DNA of 64,000 nucleotides from Tateyamaria omphalii (GCF_014651375.1 NZ_BMWT01000002.1:439477-503476); one strand, 5' to 3'; shown: positions 1-8,730, numbered from the stretch's first letter. A program made the numbers and translations. Notes: generated from the sequence alone by a model not told the origin.

Positions 1-1
1 G

Positions 2-247
2 GCAGAGGGGCTGAGCCCTGCAGAACGGATGGAGATGATCCAGGGCATGGTCAGCGGCCTGTCCGATCGCCTCGCAACCGAAGGCGGACCCGTCGAGGAC
101 TGGGCACAACTTATCTCCGCCTTGGGTGTTCTGGGCCAAATGGATCAGGCCAACGCCATCCTGATCAATGCCCGCGAGGTTTTTGGTGACGACCCTCGCG
201 CCGCAGACGTTCTGAGCCGAACCGCTGACCGCATAGGGCTGGAATGA
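2..247 (+). CDS. ccmI: C-terminal end of cytochrome c biogenesis protein CcmI (5' truncated)
   Basis: The reading frame is open from base 2, so the gene starts before the window; about 81 C-terminal residues are visible. The segment around MIQGMVSGLSDRLATEGG, followed by a short TPR-like helical stretch (WAQLISALGVLGQMDQA), resembles the tail of alphaproteobacterial CcmI/CycH. CcmI is the membrane-anchored factor that binds apocytochrome c for haem ligation in the periplasm. Its stop codon overlaps the next start as ATGA, so it is probably translationally coupled to ruvX. The short visible part limits certainty. Confidence 0.7.
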   Translation, partial: AEGLSPAERMEMIQGMVSGLSDRLATEGGPVEDWAQLISALGVLGQMDQANAILINAREVFGDDPRAADVLSRTADRIGLE

Positions 248-720
248 TCACGGACGACACCGACGCGTTTTTGGCGGCACTGCCTCCGATGCAAGCCTTG
301 ATGGGGCTCGATCTTGGTGACAAGACCATTGGCGTTGCCGTGTCAGACACATTCTGGTCTGTTGCCACACCGCTTGAAACGGTTCGCCGCAAGAAGTTCG
401 GCGTCGATGCCGAACGCTTGCGCGCCCTTATTGGTGAACGGAACGTGGGCGGCCTCGTCTTAGGCCTGCCCCGCAACATGGATGGCAGCGAAGGCCCACG
501 TTGTCAGTCCACACGGGCCTTCGCGCGCAATTTTGAGAAGCTTTGGGATGGTCCCATCACCTTTTGGGATGAGCGGCTAAGCACCGTGGCTGCCGAAAAA
601 GCGCTTCTTGAGGCGGATACGACACGTAAACGTCGCGCCGAGGTCATTGATCACGTGGCCGCCGGATATATCTTGCAGGGACTGCTGGACAGGCTGGCGG
701 CGATGAAGAGGCAGGCATGA
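244..720 (+). CDS. ruvX: Holliday junction resolvase RuvX (YqgF family)
   Basis: This is a 158-residue protein of the usual RuvX/YqgF length. It is an RNase H-fold nuclease involved in Holliday-junction resolution and/or 16S rRNA 5' end maturation. Visible motifs are MGLDLGDKTIGVAVSD near residue 19 (first catalytic Asp), LVLGLPRNMDGSEG near residue 76 and WDERLST near residue 112, with a late Asp in VIDHVAAGYIL. The start overlaps the ccmI stop (ATGA) and the stop overlaps the next start in the same way, so the three genes form a compact operon. Confidence 0.93.
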   Translation: MITDDTDAFLAALPPMQALMGLDLGDKTIGVAVSDTFWSVATPLETVRRKKFGVDAERLRALIGERNVGGLVLGLPRNMDGSEGPRCQSTRAFARNFEKLWDGPITFWDERLSTVAAEKALLEADTTRKRRAEVIDHVAAGYILQGLLDRLAAMKRQA

Positions 721-959
721 CAGACGTTCCCCGTTCCCTTGTATGGAACCGCGAAGAAATCGAAAGCCCCTGCGTGCAGATCTGCGTCATTCATCCCGAG
801 ACGCGGCTGTGCACGGGCTGCGCCCGCTCGATCGATGAAATCGGTGGCTGGAGCAGAATGAGCGCAGACGAAAGACGCATCATCATGGCTGAACTGCCGA
901 AAAGGGACGCGGCGCCAAAGGGTCGGCGTGGTGGACGTGCTGCCCGGTTGAAGCGGTAG
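717..959 (+). CDS. DUF1289 family small cysteine-containing protein
   Basis: An 80-residue protein with the DUF1289 signature: SPCVQICVIHPETRLCTGCAR, then a helical EIGGWSRMSADERR segment. The four conserved cysteines suggest metal (zinc or Fe-S) binding, but the family has no settled function. The basic tail (KGRRGGRAARLKR) is typical of short members. It is translationally coupled to ruvX by an ATGA overlap. Confidence 0.88.
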   Translation: MTDVPRSLVWNREEIESPCVQICVIHPETRLCTGCARSIDEIGGWSRMSADERRIIMAELPKRDAAPKGRRGGRAARLKR

Positions 960-1034
960 CACAAAGTGACGCAAATCTGACCGCTCTTCGACGTGGGCGC
1001 GATCCAAAACACAACGGCCTCAGCATGCGTGTCG

Positions 1035-1778
1035 TCAGGCTTGGTTGAGCCAATCCGCGGGATTTGGGAATTCAGGTCGGAAAAATGCGATCATTCGCCC
1101 TGCGTCATCCGCCCCCTCCCACGGTGCTGTCCCATGCACGGCAAAGCGGTGGATCAGGAACGACTGGCCGGGCTTGGCCCGGATCGGAACCATCTCGCAG
1201 CTGTCAAAAACACTGCGCCGTGCCGCTTGGTAGGCGTCTGTTATGTCCACCTCACGCGGATCTTGGTCCGCAATGGCGTTCTGAAAGGCGTTCTGCATGA
1301 TCTTGTGACTGCCCTTCCATACGACTGTGGGCGCGGCGGGCACATCATTAAGCGGCAATCCAAGGATGTAGGCGTGGACTTCCCGGGCATAGCGCCTCCG
1401 CCTGGCTCCTTCGGGCAACAATCCATCGACATGCCCAGCCATACGTTTGATGCGAAACAGATGATTGGCTTCGCTTTGATCGGCATCACGTTTTGGGTAT
1501 CCTGGGTACACAATCGATACCTGGCCGAAATGCAAGGGCAATTCTGGCACTTGATTTTGCCAAGGACCGGCAAGAGGCACGCTGGAAACACCGCCATCCG
1601 CGTCGTTTGGCAAGACATCCACGCCGACAAACCACGTATCGCCGTGCCGTAGATTGCGAAGCCGAGTTTCCGGATCATTGACGAGCCCAGTGGCCACCGC
1701 TTCGGCAGCTGAGGCCCATCGCGCCGTGCGATCATCGTGATCAAAAACCACGAAGCCATCCGTATCGATCATCCCCAC
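1035..1778 (-). CDS. Conserved protein of unknown function, possibly phytanoyl-CoA dioxygenase-like
   Basis: A 247-residue protein with no signal peptide or membrane segment. I do not firmly recognise it. Spaced His/Asp-containing segments (VHAYILGLPLNDVP, VVWKGSHKIM, IHRFAVHGTAPWEG) and a late Arg (GRMIAFFRPEF) resemble the metal-binding and 2-oxoglutarate-binding layout of the phytanoyl-CoA dioxygenase (PhyH) superfamily, but this is only a suggestion. It overlaps the upstream TauE/SafE gene by 10 nt, so the two are probably co-translated. Confidence 0.7.
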   Translation of the reverse strand: MGMIDTDGFVVFDHDDRTARWASAAEAVATGLVNDPETRLRNLRHGDTWFVGVDVLPNDADGGVSSVPLAGPWQNQVPELPLHFGQVSIVYPGYPKRDADQSEANHLFRIKRMAGHVDGLLPEGARRRRYAREVHAYILGLPLNDVPAAPTVVWKGSHKIMQNAFQNAIADQDPREVDITDAYQAARRSVFDSCEMVPIRAKPGQSFLIHRFAVHGTAPWEGADDAGRMIAFFRPEFPNPADWLNQA

Positions 1779-2590
1779 AACGCCTTGCGCAACATATTCA
1801 GCGCAACCAACACAAGGAAAACGGCGAATACCCGTTTGAGAGGACCCGGATCCATCGCATGTGCCAACCGGACACCCAACGGCGCAGTCACCAAGGTCAT
1901 CGCGATGATAACCGCAAATGCGACAAGGTTTACGGCACCAATCGTGTAGGGTGGCACGGGCCCATCAAGCGACACCAGCAGAAACCCGATGACCGATGGG
2001 ACAGCGATCAAAACACCAAAGCCAGCTGCGGTAGCGACTGCGCGGTGGATCGGCACGGAAAACAGGCTCATCAACGGTACGCCAAAGCTGCCACCGCCAA
2101 TGCCCATCAGAACCGACAGAAATCCCATTCCCGGCGACAGAGCCGCCCTGCCCGCTCCGGTTGGCATGGCAGGCCCCAAACGCCAGCTTGCGCGGCCAAA
2201 CCCCATGTAAAGCCCGACGATCAAGGCAAGCACCCCGAAAATGGCTTGCAGTGTGGTGGTGCGCAACTGTGCCACCAACAGCATGCCAAGCACCGCCCCG
2301 ATCACGATGCCGGGTGCCCAGCTACGCAAGATGTCCCAATCAACGGCACCTTTCTTGTTATGGCTCATGACCGATCGAACGGACGTGACGATGATTGTGG
2401 CAAGAGATGTGGCCAGACACATCTGCATCAGGTCCGGCCCGCCATAGCCAAGCGTCTGAAATGCGTAGAAAAACGCGGGCACCAGAACGATACCGCCACC
2501 GACACCCAGCAGCCCCGCGAGTACACCGGCAAAGGCACCAATCACGGCCAACACGATCAACATCTGGATCAGAAGAATGGTGTCAGGCAT
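1769..2590 (-). CDS. TauE/SafE family sulfite/organosulfur-type exporter
   Basis: A 273-residue integral membrane protein with about eight hydrophobic segments and two glycine-rich repeats: FAGVLAGLLGVGGGIVLVPA near residue 19 and LMGIGGGSFGVPLMSL near residue 160. These are the hallmark of the TauE/SafE (DUF81) family. Members move sulfite, sulfoacetate or other organic anions across the inner membrane; the substrate here cannot be read from sequence. It lies just downstream of the dihydrouridine synthase on the same strand and overlaps the next gene by 10 nt. Confidence 0.88.
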   Translation of the reverse strand: MPDTILLIQMLIVLAVIGAFAGVLAGLLGVGGGIVLVPAFFYAFQTLGYGGPDLMQMCLATSLATIIVTSVRSVMSHNKKGAVDWDILRSWAPGIVIGAVLGMLLVAQLRTTTLQAIFGVLALIVGLYMGFGRASWRLGPAMPTGAGRAALSPGMGFLSVLMGIGGGSFGVPLMSLFSVPIHRAVATAAGFGVLIAVPSVIGFLLVSLDGPVPPYTIGAVNLVAFAVIIAMTLVTAPLGVRLAHAMDPGPLKRVFAVFLVLVALNMLRKALWG

Positions 2591-2619
2591 CGGCAGCTCC
2601 CGCTTAAGGTCGCGTGGTG

Positions 2620-3630
2620 CTACACCGCTTTCGCTTCGGGGGCCAGAGCGGTCACGTGCCCGAGGGCGGCTTCAACCAATTCCGGTCCTGCTCCGCCCTG
2701 CGTCGCACCTTCACTTAGAGTGCGCCGCCATCCACGCGCACCCGGGCGCCCTGCGAAAAGTCCCAGCATGTGACGGGTGATTTGATGCAGGCGACCGCCT
2801 TCGGACAGGTGCCTTTCGATATAAGGCAACATGGCCGCCACGGCGTGCTCTGCGGTGCTGTCACAACCCGATCCAAATATACGCCGGTCAGCCTGGGCCA
2901 GAACATCCACCGGCTGGTGATAGGCCGCTCGACCAACCATCACACCATCAAGTCCACTGTCGAGCAGTTCTTCGACCTGATCCAATGTCGCAATGCCACC
3001 GTTTATCGAAACGTGCAGGTTCGGAAACAGACCTTTCATCCGCTGCACCAGATCATAATCAAGCGGAGGAATGTCTCGGTTCTCTTTTGGGCTTAAGCCT
3101 TTAAGCCATGCTTTGCGGGCATGGATTGTCACCCGTTCGCACCCGGCCGCTACGATCCGCGACAGGAACTCAGGCAACACCTCTTCAGGGTCTTGGTCAT
3201 CTACGCCAATGCGACACTTCACGGTCACGGGCACATCGACTGTATCACGCATCGCCGTCACACACTCTGCAACCAGTCCCGGATCGCGCATCAAGACCGC
3301 CCCGAAAGTGCCGGATTGCACACGATCTGAAGGACACCCACAATTCAGATTGATCTCATCATACCCAGCTTCTGCGCCCAGGCGTGATGCCTGCGCGAGC
3401 TCTCGTGCATCGGACCCGCCCAATTGCAATGCAACAGGATGTTCTGCAGGATCATGATCCAACAGATGCAACGCGCCACCACGCACAAGCGCAGGCGCCG
3501 TCACCATCTCAGTGTACAGAAGCGCTTGCCCGCTGAGCTGACGATGCAGGTAGCGGCAATGGCGGTCTGTCCAATCCATCATCGGCGCTACCGACAGCCG
3601 GGCGTTTTTTGTCACATTTATGGGTTTCAT
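2620..3630 (-). CDS. dusA: tRNA-dihydrouridine(20/20a) synthase DusA
   Basis: A 336-residue flavoenzyme that reduces uridine to dihydrouridine in the tRNA D-loop. Motifs in order: LSVAPMMDWTDRHCRYLHR (N-terminal TIM-barrel start), NLNCGCPSDRVQSGTFGAVLM with the catalytic Cys near residue 98, VTVKCRIGVDD, TIHARKAWLKGLSPKENR and VSINGGI plus GVMVGRAAY near the FMN phosphate site. The AWLKGLSPKENR segment and the length favour DusA over DusB or DusC. Confidence 0.93.
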   Translation of the reverse strand: MKPINVTKNARLSVAPMMDWTDRHCRYLHRQLSGQALLYTEMVTAPALVRGGALHLLDHDPAEHPVALQLGGSDARELAQASRLGAEAGYDEINLNCGCPSDRVQSGTFGAVLMRDPGLVAECVTAMRDTVDVPVTVKCRIGVDDQDPEEVLPEFLSRIVAAGCERVTIHARKAWLKGLSPKENRDIPPLDYDLVQRMKGLFPNLHVSINGGIATLDQVEELLDSGLDGVMVGRAAYHQPVDVLAQADRRIFGSGCDSTAEHAVAAMLPYIERHLSEGGRLHQITRHMLGLFAGRPGARGWRRTLSEGATQGGAGPELVEAALGHVTALAPEAKAV

Positions 3631-3776
3631 GATTCAAGCGGGCGCTGACTTGTGTACGGGAGAGCCGCATGCTGCACCCTAACTGAAGGCTCCAATACAA
3701 TGCCAAGGGCACAACGCGCAAACGGAAAGCCAACACGAAGCACGCTGCCCACCATCAGTTCACAGCAGGCATCCGT

Positions 3777-3806
3777 AAAAAAAGCGGCGCCCTTGGAGGC
3801 GCCGCT
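3777..3806 (-). terminator. Intrinsic terminator of the SGNH-glycosidase-RTX gene
   Basis: A perfect 9-bp stem (AGCGGCGCC / GGCGCCGCT) with a 6-nt loop is followed on the minus strand by seven consecutive T (3783-3777). It lies about 30 nt after the stop of the RTX gene. This is a textbook rho-independent terminator and the cleanest in the window. Confidence 0.9.
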
Positions 3807-3837
3807 CAACCGCATGGTCATCCAAGATCGGAGTGCT

Positions 3838-6800
3838 TCAGAACAAGAAGTCTGCAGCGTCCAAATCAGACAGGTTTACACCGGACAATATGATCGAGTT
3901 TCCATTACCTGTATCAATCACAACATCCTGACCAACCTGCGTGGCCGCACCGGACGTCGCGCTGCCCAAGTTCAGATCAGCGACACTGTTGATTGTCGAA
4001 AGACCGCTGAAATCGATCCGCTCGAAGTTGTTCAACGCGTCGAAATCTCCGATCGTGTCATTGCCGTGCCCATCAACGAAGATGAACGTGTCGGCATTGA
4101 AACGACCGAACAGTTCGTCATCCCCTGAACCACCATTGATCGTATCGAAGCCGGAGCCACCATTTATGGTATCATTGTCGGCGCCGCCAAAGATGAGGTC
4201 GTCGCCGCCGCCGCCAAAGAAGTTGTCATTGCCAGCTTCACCGAACAGCGTGTCATTTCCGAAGTCACCAAACAGCCCGTCATTTTCTGTGCCGCCATAG
4301 GCGATATCATTGCCATTTCCGCCAAAGAGCCGGTCAAGCCCTTGGCCTCCGATCAAGGTGTCTTCGCCATCACGACCGTAGACATTGTCGGCCTGATCAC
4401 CACCATCGAGGAGATCGTTGCCGTCACCACCGTCAAGCATGTCAAAGCCACCTTGGCCAGCGATTGTATCGTCACCTGCCTCGCCCCAAAGCCCATCAAT
4501 GGACAGCCCGACATTTGTCCCGCCGAAGATGACATCATTGCCGGCACCCCCATAGGCGCGGTCGGCGGTTTCGCCACTCATAATGGTGTCGTCTCCATTC
4601 CCACCGAACAACTGGTCAAACCCTTGGCCACCTTCAATGCGATCGTTGCCGTCGCCACCAAAGAGAGAGTCGGCGCCGTTGTCACCCCTTAGGGTATCGT
4701 TGCCAGCGTCCCCCCGCATGGTGTCAAAACCGCCGCCACCGATCAGCATATCGTTGCCAGCGCCACCATCGATTTCGTCGTTGCCATTGGTGCCATTCAA
4801 CTGGACACCTGTGACACCTTCGGCCGTGCCAACAAATGCATCCGCCGCGCGGTCTTCTTCCCACCAGGCTGGATTGTTGATGTTGAAATCCAGGATCTGG
4901 TCCCAACGAACGCTTTCGTCTGTCAGGGTGCGCAAATGGCCCCAGCTTCCGTATTGGTTGGGTGTGTAGACGTCAACGAATGCGTTGAACATCGTTCCGC
5001 CTGCGTCGCGCCATCCTTCAAGAAGGATTTCGTACAGTTCGCCCATCTCGTCGGTATAGTTAAGATAGGTGAAGAAATCGGTCAGTTCCTGATTTCCGAC
5101 CCAAGAGCCAACACCAACAACGTGCGAACCACCTTCATACATCACAAGATCTAGGCCGTATTCCTCGGCCACACCCGCATGATAGGCGAAGACAGTGTTG
5201 ATAATGTGGGCAAGCGAGTTTTCGGTGTCACCTGTGACCGAACCATCTCGCAACTCTTGTATCGCAAGCTCGGTGGCGTAGTCATACCGATGTTCCGCGA
5301 TGTATGCATCACGGGCAGCACCGCTCAGACCCAGATTGTTGGCAGCCGTAACTGCGCGTGCTTCGCTTTCATCAATCCAGCCCAACACAATCCCGGCTTT
5401 TTCGTCATGCCCGAGCCCTGCGCTGAAATAGCCGGTGATCGCGTAGCTGTCGAAGAATGTGTACGGCGCAGGATTGTCGGGATTTTCCGACCGCCACAGC
5501 GTTCCGTTGAGCATATCCTGCTCAAGTCCCATCCAACCGGCCTGGAGGCCAAGAACCAGATCCAGACGTGCGTCAGCCTGATCGCCGAACACAGAGTCCC
5601 AGATTTGCGCCATTTCTGTCGCACGGAGCGTGGCGTACTGTGTCCAACCAAGGTCTGTACCCCAACGTTCGCGACCTTGCTCTTCGGCCCAGATGGCCTG
5701 CTCGAACTGCCAGTTCCAGACCTCGTTCGAAAACTCGACATAGGCGCGCAGATCTGGGTCTAGGTTCGCTTCGACATACTCTGCGAATTCGCGCATGTAT
5801 TCGTCAGTTGCGAGGTGAGGCATGTTAAACCAAGGGTCAGCACCAACCTGGTTTGCAAGTTCCACCATGATCTCAAGCGGAACGCCTTCGACGCCCCATG
5901 AAAAATCGTTCACCGAAGGGCGATCTGCCCATTCAGATTGTTCGGAATCGTTGGTTTCCATCCAATCCATGTAACGGAGCGAACGGAAGTCACCGATTTG
6001 TTCGAGCCAAAGCGGATTAAAAATCTCTCCGCTTTCATACGCTTCGATGTGATCCTCTTGAACAACCGACACATTGCGAATGTTGTTGCCGGTGCCATTT
6101 GGATCCGTGTCTTCGATCGTTACAAGAACCGGGCCCGGGCTCGGCGTGAAATCAAACCAGATCTCACCGTCGCCATATACAACGTTGCTTGCGCCACCGC
6201 CACTGATGACCAATTCACCTTCGCCTTCGTATGTGACGCGGTACCGCCCCGCAGTGTAGTCGGCAGTTTCCGCGGGCAGATCCGTGAGGATCAGTGACGA
6301 AATGGCCCCTACCCCGGGTGGCAGGTCAGTTGGCCACCCATTCTCATCAAGGTACCCGCCGGCCTCGAGCTGATCAAATGACCACCCGCCCCATTGACCT
6401 TCAATGTGTCCGATCCATTCCCGTCCCGTCTTCATCACATCAAGGAAAGGCTGCTGTACGGACCAGTCGTTCACACCGGCCAAGCCAATGGCAACCGAAG
6501 GGTTCAAGACTGCATCGCCGGGCAAATCAGGCGATGTTGGTGGTGTCGGTGGCTGTGGATTGGGCGTTGTAGGTGCGCCGCTCACGGTGACTGTAACCAT
6601 AGCGGTATCCGTATCACCGTTTGCATCTGTAATGGTGTATGAGAATGTGTCTTCCCCGGAGAAATCGGCATCAGGCGTGTACACAAGCTGTCCCGCCTCG
6701 ATATTCACGGAGCCATTCGCCGCGTCACCAACAGCCGAAATGGAAATGCCATCACCGTCCCGGTCGACATCATTGGCGAGCACGTCGATCATGACAGCAT

Positions 6801-7689
6801 CGCCTTCATCAGTCGCTGCCGCGTCCTCGTTCGCGTCCGGGTCGAGATCAACTGGCGGAGGGGGTGTCACGCCGCCACCGCCACCATCTGCAGTAACGCC
6901 GGATCCTTCATAGGTTGTTACGGTGTTCCACGCGATCTCTTGGAGTGCCTCGGCCATTGCCTCGGTTGGAACACCGGAAATCCCAGCCAGCTCAATCGGC
7001 AAGTTCCGTGGATCATCACCATAGATCGTGGCGTACTGAACCATGGTCACGAAGTAAGTGCCAAGATCGTTCGGGTGGATATCATCCGAAAAGAGCTGGT
7101 TGATGCTGGTAAGGCCCGGCACAAGACCAGCCTCGATCCGATCATGCAGCATACCCATCGCCTGACCAACCGGGATCAGCATAACCTCGGGTTGCCCTGG
7201 CGCGAGGCCTGAGTTCACACTGTCAACAATGCTTTCCCAACGGGCCAGATCATTATCAATTCGATCACGCCAAGGGATGTGGTCTTCGGTGTCATGCGGA
7301 ACCGCGATACCCGTACCACTGTTCAGCGAGTGCCATGTTTCATACACATAGACGCGTGCGTCAGGATTGTTCGATACAGCCAAATCATAATAGTTGCGGG
7401 CGTACGTATTCGTGTCCGAGAACCTAAGATGGTTCAAGAGCGGCAGCCCTTCGGTCATCACAAGAACATCGTAGTTGCCACTGGGCAAAACCTCACGTGC
7501 ATTCACACCTTGTGCGTCAGCTCCGTGTTGCCATTGCCAAGTAAGGGGGGCGCCGTTGATAACCTGTGCATCAACATCACCCGTACCCCCCCTGCTGCCT
7601 GCAGCAGCATCCACCATGTTGGGCATTGTTGGCCCAACAAGACTATGGCCAATGAACAAAACATCGGCGTTCATATCATACTGACTCAT
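3838..7689 (-). CDS. Secreted multidomain RTX protein: SGNH-like hydrolase + cadherin-like + glycosidase-like + calcium-binding repeats
   Basis: A 1283-residue protein read from ATG 7689, which has AGAGGA-type spacing and matches the paralogue at 39228; an in-frame ATG at 7716 is the alternative. Domain 1 (about 10-250) is SGNH-like: VLFIGHSLVG with candidate Ser16, a YETWHS motif, and DDIHPND with candidate Asp202/His205. Domain 2 (about 285-370) is a cadherin-like/tandem-95 repeat. Domain 3 (about 400-930) looks like a clan-A (beta/alpha)8 glycosidase, with EFSNEVWNW (candidate acid/base Glu656) and VMYEGGSH (candidate nucleophile Glu852). Domain 4 (about 960-1190) carries GGxGxDxLxGGxGxD calcium-binding nonapeptides and the C-terminal DTFIF/IGDFD tail of type I secretion substrates. 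No Sec signal is seen, as expected. It probably acts outside the cell on an acylated polysaccharide. Overall function is inferred. Confidence 0.88.
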   Translation of the reverse strand: MSQYDMNADVLFIGHSLVGPTMPNMVDAAAGSRGGTGDVDAQVINGAPLTWQWQHGADAQGVNAREVLPSGNYDVLVMTEGLPLLNHLRFSDTNTYARNYYDLAVSNNPDARVYVYETWHSLNSGTGIAVPHDTEDHIPWRDRIDNDLARWESIVDSVNSGLAPGQPEVMLIPVGQAMGMLHDRIEAGLVPGLTSINQLFSDDIHPNDLGTYFVTMVQYATIYGDDPRNLPIELAGISGVPTEAMAEALQEIAWNTVTTYEGSGVTADGGGGGVTPPPPVDLDPDANEDAAATDEGDAVMIDVLANDVDRDGDGISISAVGDAANGSVNIEAGQLVYTPDADFSGEDTFSYTITDANGDTDTAMVTVTVSGAPTTPNPQPPTPPTSPDLPGDAVLNPSVAIGLAGVNDWSVQQPFLDVMKTGREWIGHIEGQWGGWSFDQLEAGGYLDENGWPTDLPPGVGAISSLILTDLPAETADYTAGRYRVTYEGEGELVISGGGASNVVYGDGEIWFDFTPSPGPVLVTIEDTDPNGTGNNIRNVSVVQEDHIEAYESGEIFNPLWLEQIGDFRSLRYMDWMETNDSEQSEWADRPSVNDFSWGVEGVPLEIMVELANQVGADPWFNMPHLATDEYMREFAEYVEANLDPDLRAYVEFSNEVWNWQFEQAIWAEEQGRERWGTDLGWTQYATLRATEMAQIWDSVFGDQADARLDLVLGLQAGWMGLEQDMLNGTLWRSENPDNPAPYTFFDSYAITGYFSAGLGHDEKAGIVLGWIDESEARAVTAANNLGLSGAARDAYIAEHRYDYATELAIQELRDGSVTGDTENSLAHIINTVFAYHAGVAEEYGLDLVMYEGGSHVVGVGSWVGNQELTDFFTYLNYTDEMGELYEILLEGWRDAGGTMFNAFVDVYTPNQYGSWGHLRTLTDESVRWDQILDFNINNPAWWEEDRAADAFVGTAEGVTGVQLNGTNGNDEIDGGAGNDMLIGGGGFDTMRGDAGNDTLRGDNGADSLFGGDGNDRIEGGQGFDQLFGGNGDDTIMSGETADRAYGGAGNDVIFGGTNVGLSIDGLWGEAGDDTIAGQGGFDMLDGGDGNDLLDGGDQADNVYGRDGEDTLIGGQGLDRLFGGNGNDIAYGGTENDGLFGDFGNDTLFGEAGNDNFFGGGGDDLIFGGADNDTINGGSGFDTINGGSGDDELFGRFNADTFIFVDGHGNDTIGDFDALNNFERIDFSGLSTINSVADLNLGSATSGAATQVGQDVVIDTGNGNSIILSGVNLSDLDAADFLF

Positions 7690-7853
7690 GCTCTCTGCAT
7701 CCTCTGAACAGTCCATACCGAAGGAGCTCGGCGCAATTCGCGAGCGTCCGTGTTAGCGTTAAAGTTGGAATATTTTTTGACGTGAATGTGGCAGCCAAAA
7801 GGGCATGCTGCCGCTCCACGACATCAATCGGTCTTGATCAGAAAATCAGGTAG

Positions 7854-7881
7854 ATCGCTCGCACGAAATAAAGCGAGTGAT
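7854..7881. promoter_or_regulatory. Inverted repeat upstream of the RTX gene
   Basis: ATCGCTCGC and GCGAGTGAT form a 9-bp stem (one G-T pair) around a 10-nt A-rich loop. It lies about 165 nt upstream of the RTX start. It could be an operator or a hairpin; there is no T-run to support a terminator. Confidence 0.35.
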
Positions 7882-8551
7882 ATGTACGCTTAGATTAGAC
7901 GTTCTTCATCTGGTACCTGCACGTTTGGTTTCTTGCCTCGGGGTTCGTTACCAGTCGGGTCCGCATGCCTCAATGAGGACAGCCAGACCGTCTCGGATAG
8001 CGGCAGATTCCTGCCATTTTTACGGATTACCGCTCATTCCTTGCCTCTTTCTGCTGCTCTGAACGTCGATTGAATTCGCGTCCGTATTTTTGCCTACGGT
8101 AAAGTAGGGTGATCGTCATTCAAGACAAATCTTTTAACGCAGGTAAGATCACAGGAGCGCGCAGGCGCGCTGTATCTACTGTCAGATGGCGGATCCCTGA
8201 CCGATGCAGAGATAGATTCAAGCCGACACTTTGTCATCGATGGATACCAACGCGCCGCGGCCCGCTCTCCCCCCCCCTGATGACATGCTTTGATCTTGGT
8301 CGTGCAAAGACCGGGCGATTCGCTCAAGCCAAGCAGTTTATTGCATTTGGCGAGACCGGAGGTTGAAACAATCGCGTTTGACGAGTGGCAATGACCTCAG
8401 GCGCCATACAATGCTGCCAAAAACTACAACCTTCACTTGTGCACAATAGTACCAGCAACTGCGACCAAAACGCGGATTCAGGCGATATGTGGACAAATTT
8501 GCCCCAAATAAGGGCAGCTCAATCCAGCCTTACTAGCAAGGGTTGTTTTTA

Positions 8552-8566
8552 TTAAAATTCTATTAA
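8552..8566. promoter_or_regulatory. Candidate CtrA box 1 (TTAA-N7-TTAA)
   Basis: TTAA at 8552-8555 and TTAA at 8563-8566 are separated by exactly 7 nt, and the second half is followed by C. This matches the alphaproteobacterial CtrA consensus TTAA-N7-TTAAC. It sits about 165 bp upstream of the sugar transferase start, in an AT-rich stretch. Confidence 0.5.
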
Positions 8567-8589
8567 CACCCCCTTGGGGATCGTATAAA
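8563..8589 (+). promoter_or_regulatory. Weak sigma-70-like promoter candidate
   Basis: TTAACA (8563-8568) and TATAAA (8584-8589) could be -35 and -10 elements, but the spacer is only 15 nt. The -35 candidate overlaps CtrA box 1, a placement that would allow direct control by CtrA. Position and spacing are by eye only. Confidence 0.3.
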
Positions 8590-8639
8590 GTCTGTCAGGT
8601 GAGCGGGTTTTCGCTCGAGTAAACAGTGAACGAGATTGA

Positions 8640-8654
8640 TTAAAGTCATTTTAA
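8640..8654. promoter_or_regulatory. Candidate CtrA box 2 (TTAA-N7-TTAA)
   Basis: A second exact TTAA-N7-TTAA (8640-8643 and 8651-8654) lies 88 bp after box 1 and about 77 bp before the sugar transferase start. Two such palindromes within about 100 bp of one promoter region are unlikely by chance, even in AT-rich DNA. Confidence 0.5.
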
Positions 8655-8657
8655 GTG

Positions 8658-8687
8658 CCGCCGGAGCGCGCAAGCGTTTCCCGGCGG
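8658..8687 (+). promoter_or_regulatory. 5' leader hairpin before the exopolysaccharide operon
   Basis: A 7-bp stem (CCGCCGG/CCGGCGG) encloses a smaller CGC-GCAA-GCG stem with a GNRA-type tetraloop. A short T-run (ATTTT) follows about 10 nt later, before the sugar transferase start. It could be a leader attenuator or an mRNA-stability element. Confidence 0.35.
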
Positions 8688-8730
8688 AGATCTAAATTTT
8701 GTGTGTAAATTGGTATCTGGGGGTTTGGTT

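Larger units (their letters stand above)
7690..8730. other. Gene-free intergenic region of about 1.04 kb
   Basis: This stretch separates the leftward RTX gene from the rightward exopolysaccharide operon. Three short ORFs in it (61-85 codons) have no recognisable domain, composition or ribosome site, so I do not call them. It holds hairpins at 7790-7812 (GGCAGC/GCTGCC), 7854-7881 and 8658-8687, an AT-rich block from about 8540 to 8660, and two TTAA-N7-TTAA motifs. It most likely contains divergent promoters and could hide a small RNA, but I cannot show one. Confidence 0.7.

Noticed and set aside
1859-2773. 304-codon plus-strand open frame
   Set aside because: It is antisense to the TauE/SafE and dusA genes and has a low-complexity composition typical of shadow frames.
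4150-4790. Repetitive DNA considered as a tandem repeat or CRISPR-like array
   Set aside because: The periodicity is imperfect and in frame; it encodes the GGxGxDxLx calcium-binding nonapeptides of the RTX protein.
3838-7716. ATG 7716 as the RTX start
   Set aside because: The nine extra residues have no match in the paralogue, whose start aligns with ATG 7689, and the ribosome site is better placed for 7689.
7877-8366. Three short frames (61-85 codons) in the 1-kb intergenic region
   Set aside because: No ribosome site, no hydrophobic pattern, Cys motif or other sign of a real protein, and they overlap each other on opposite strands.
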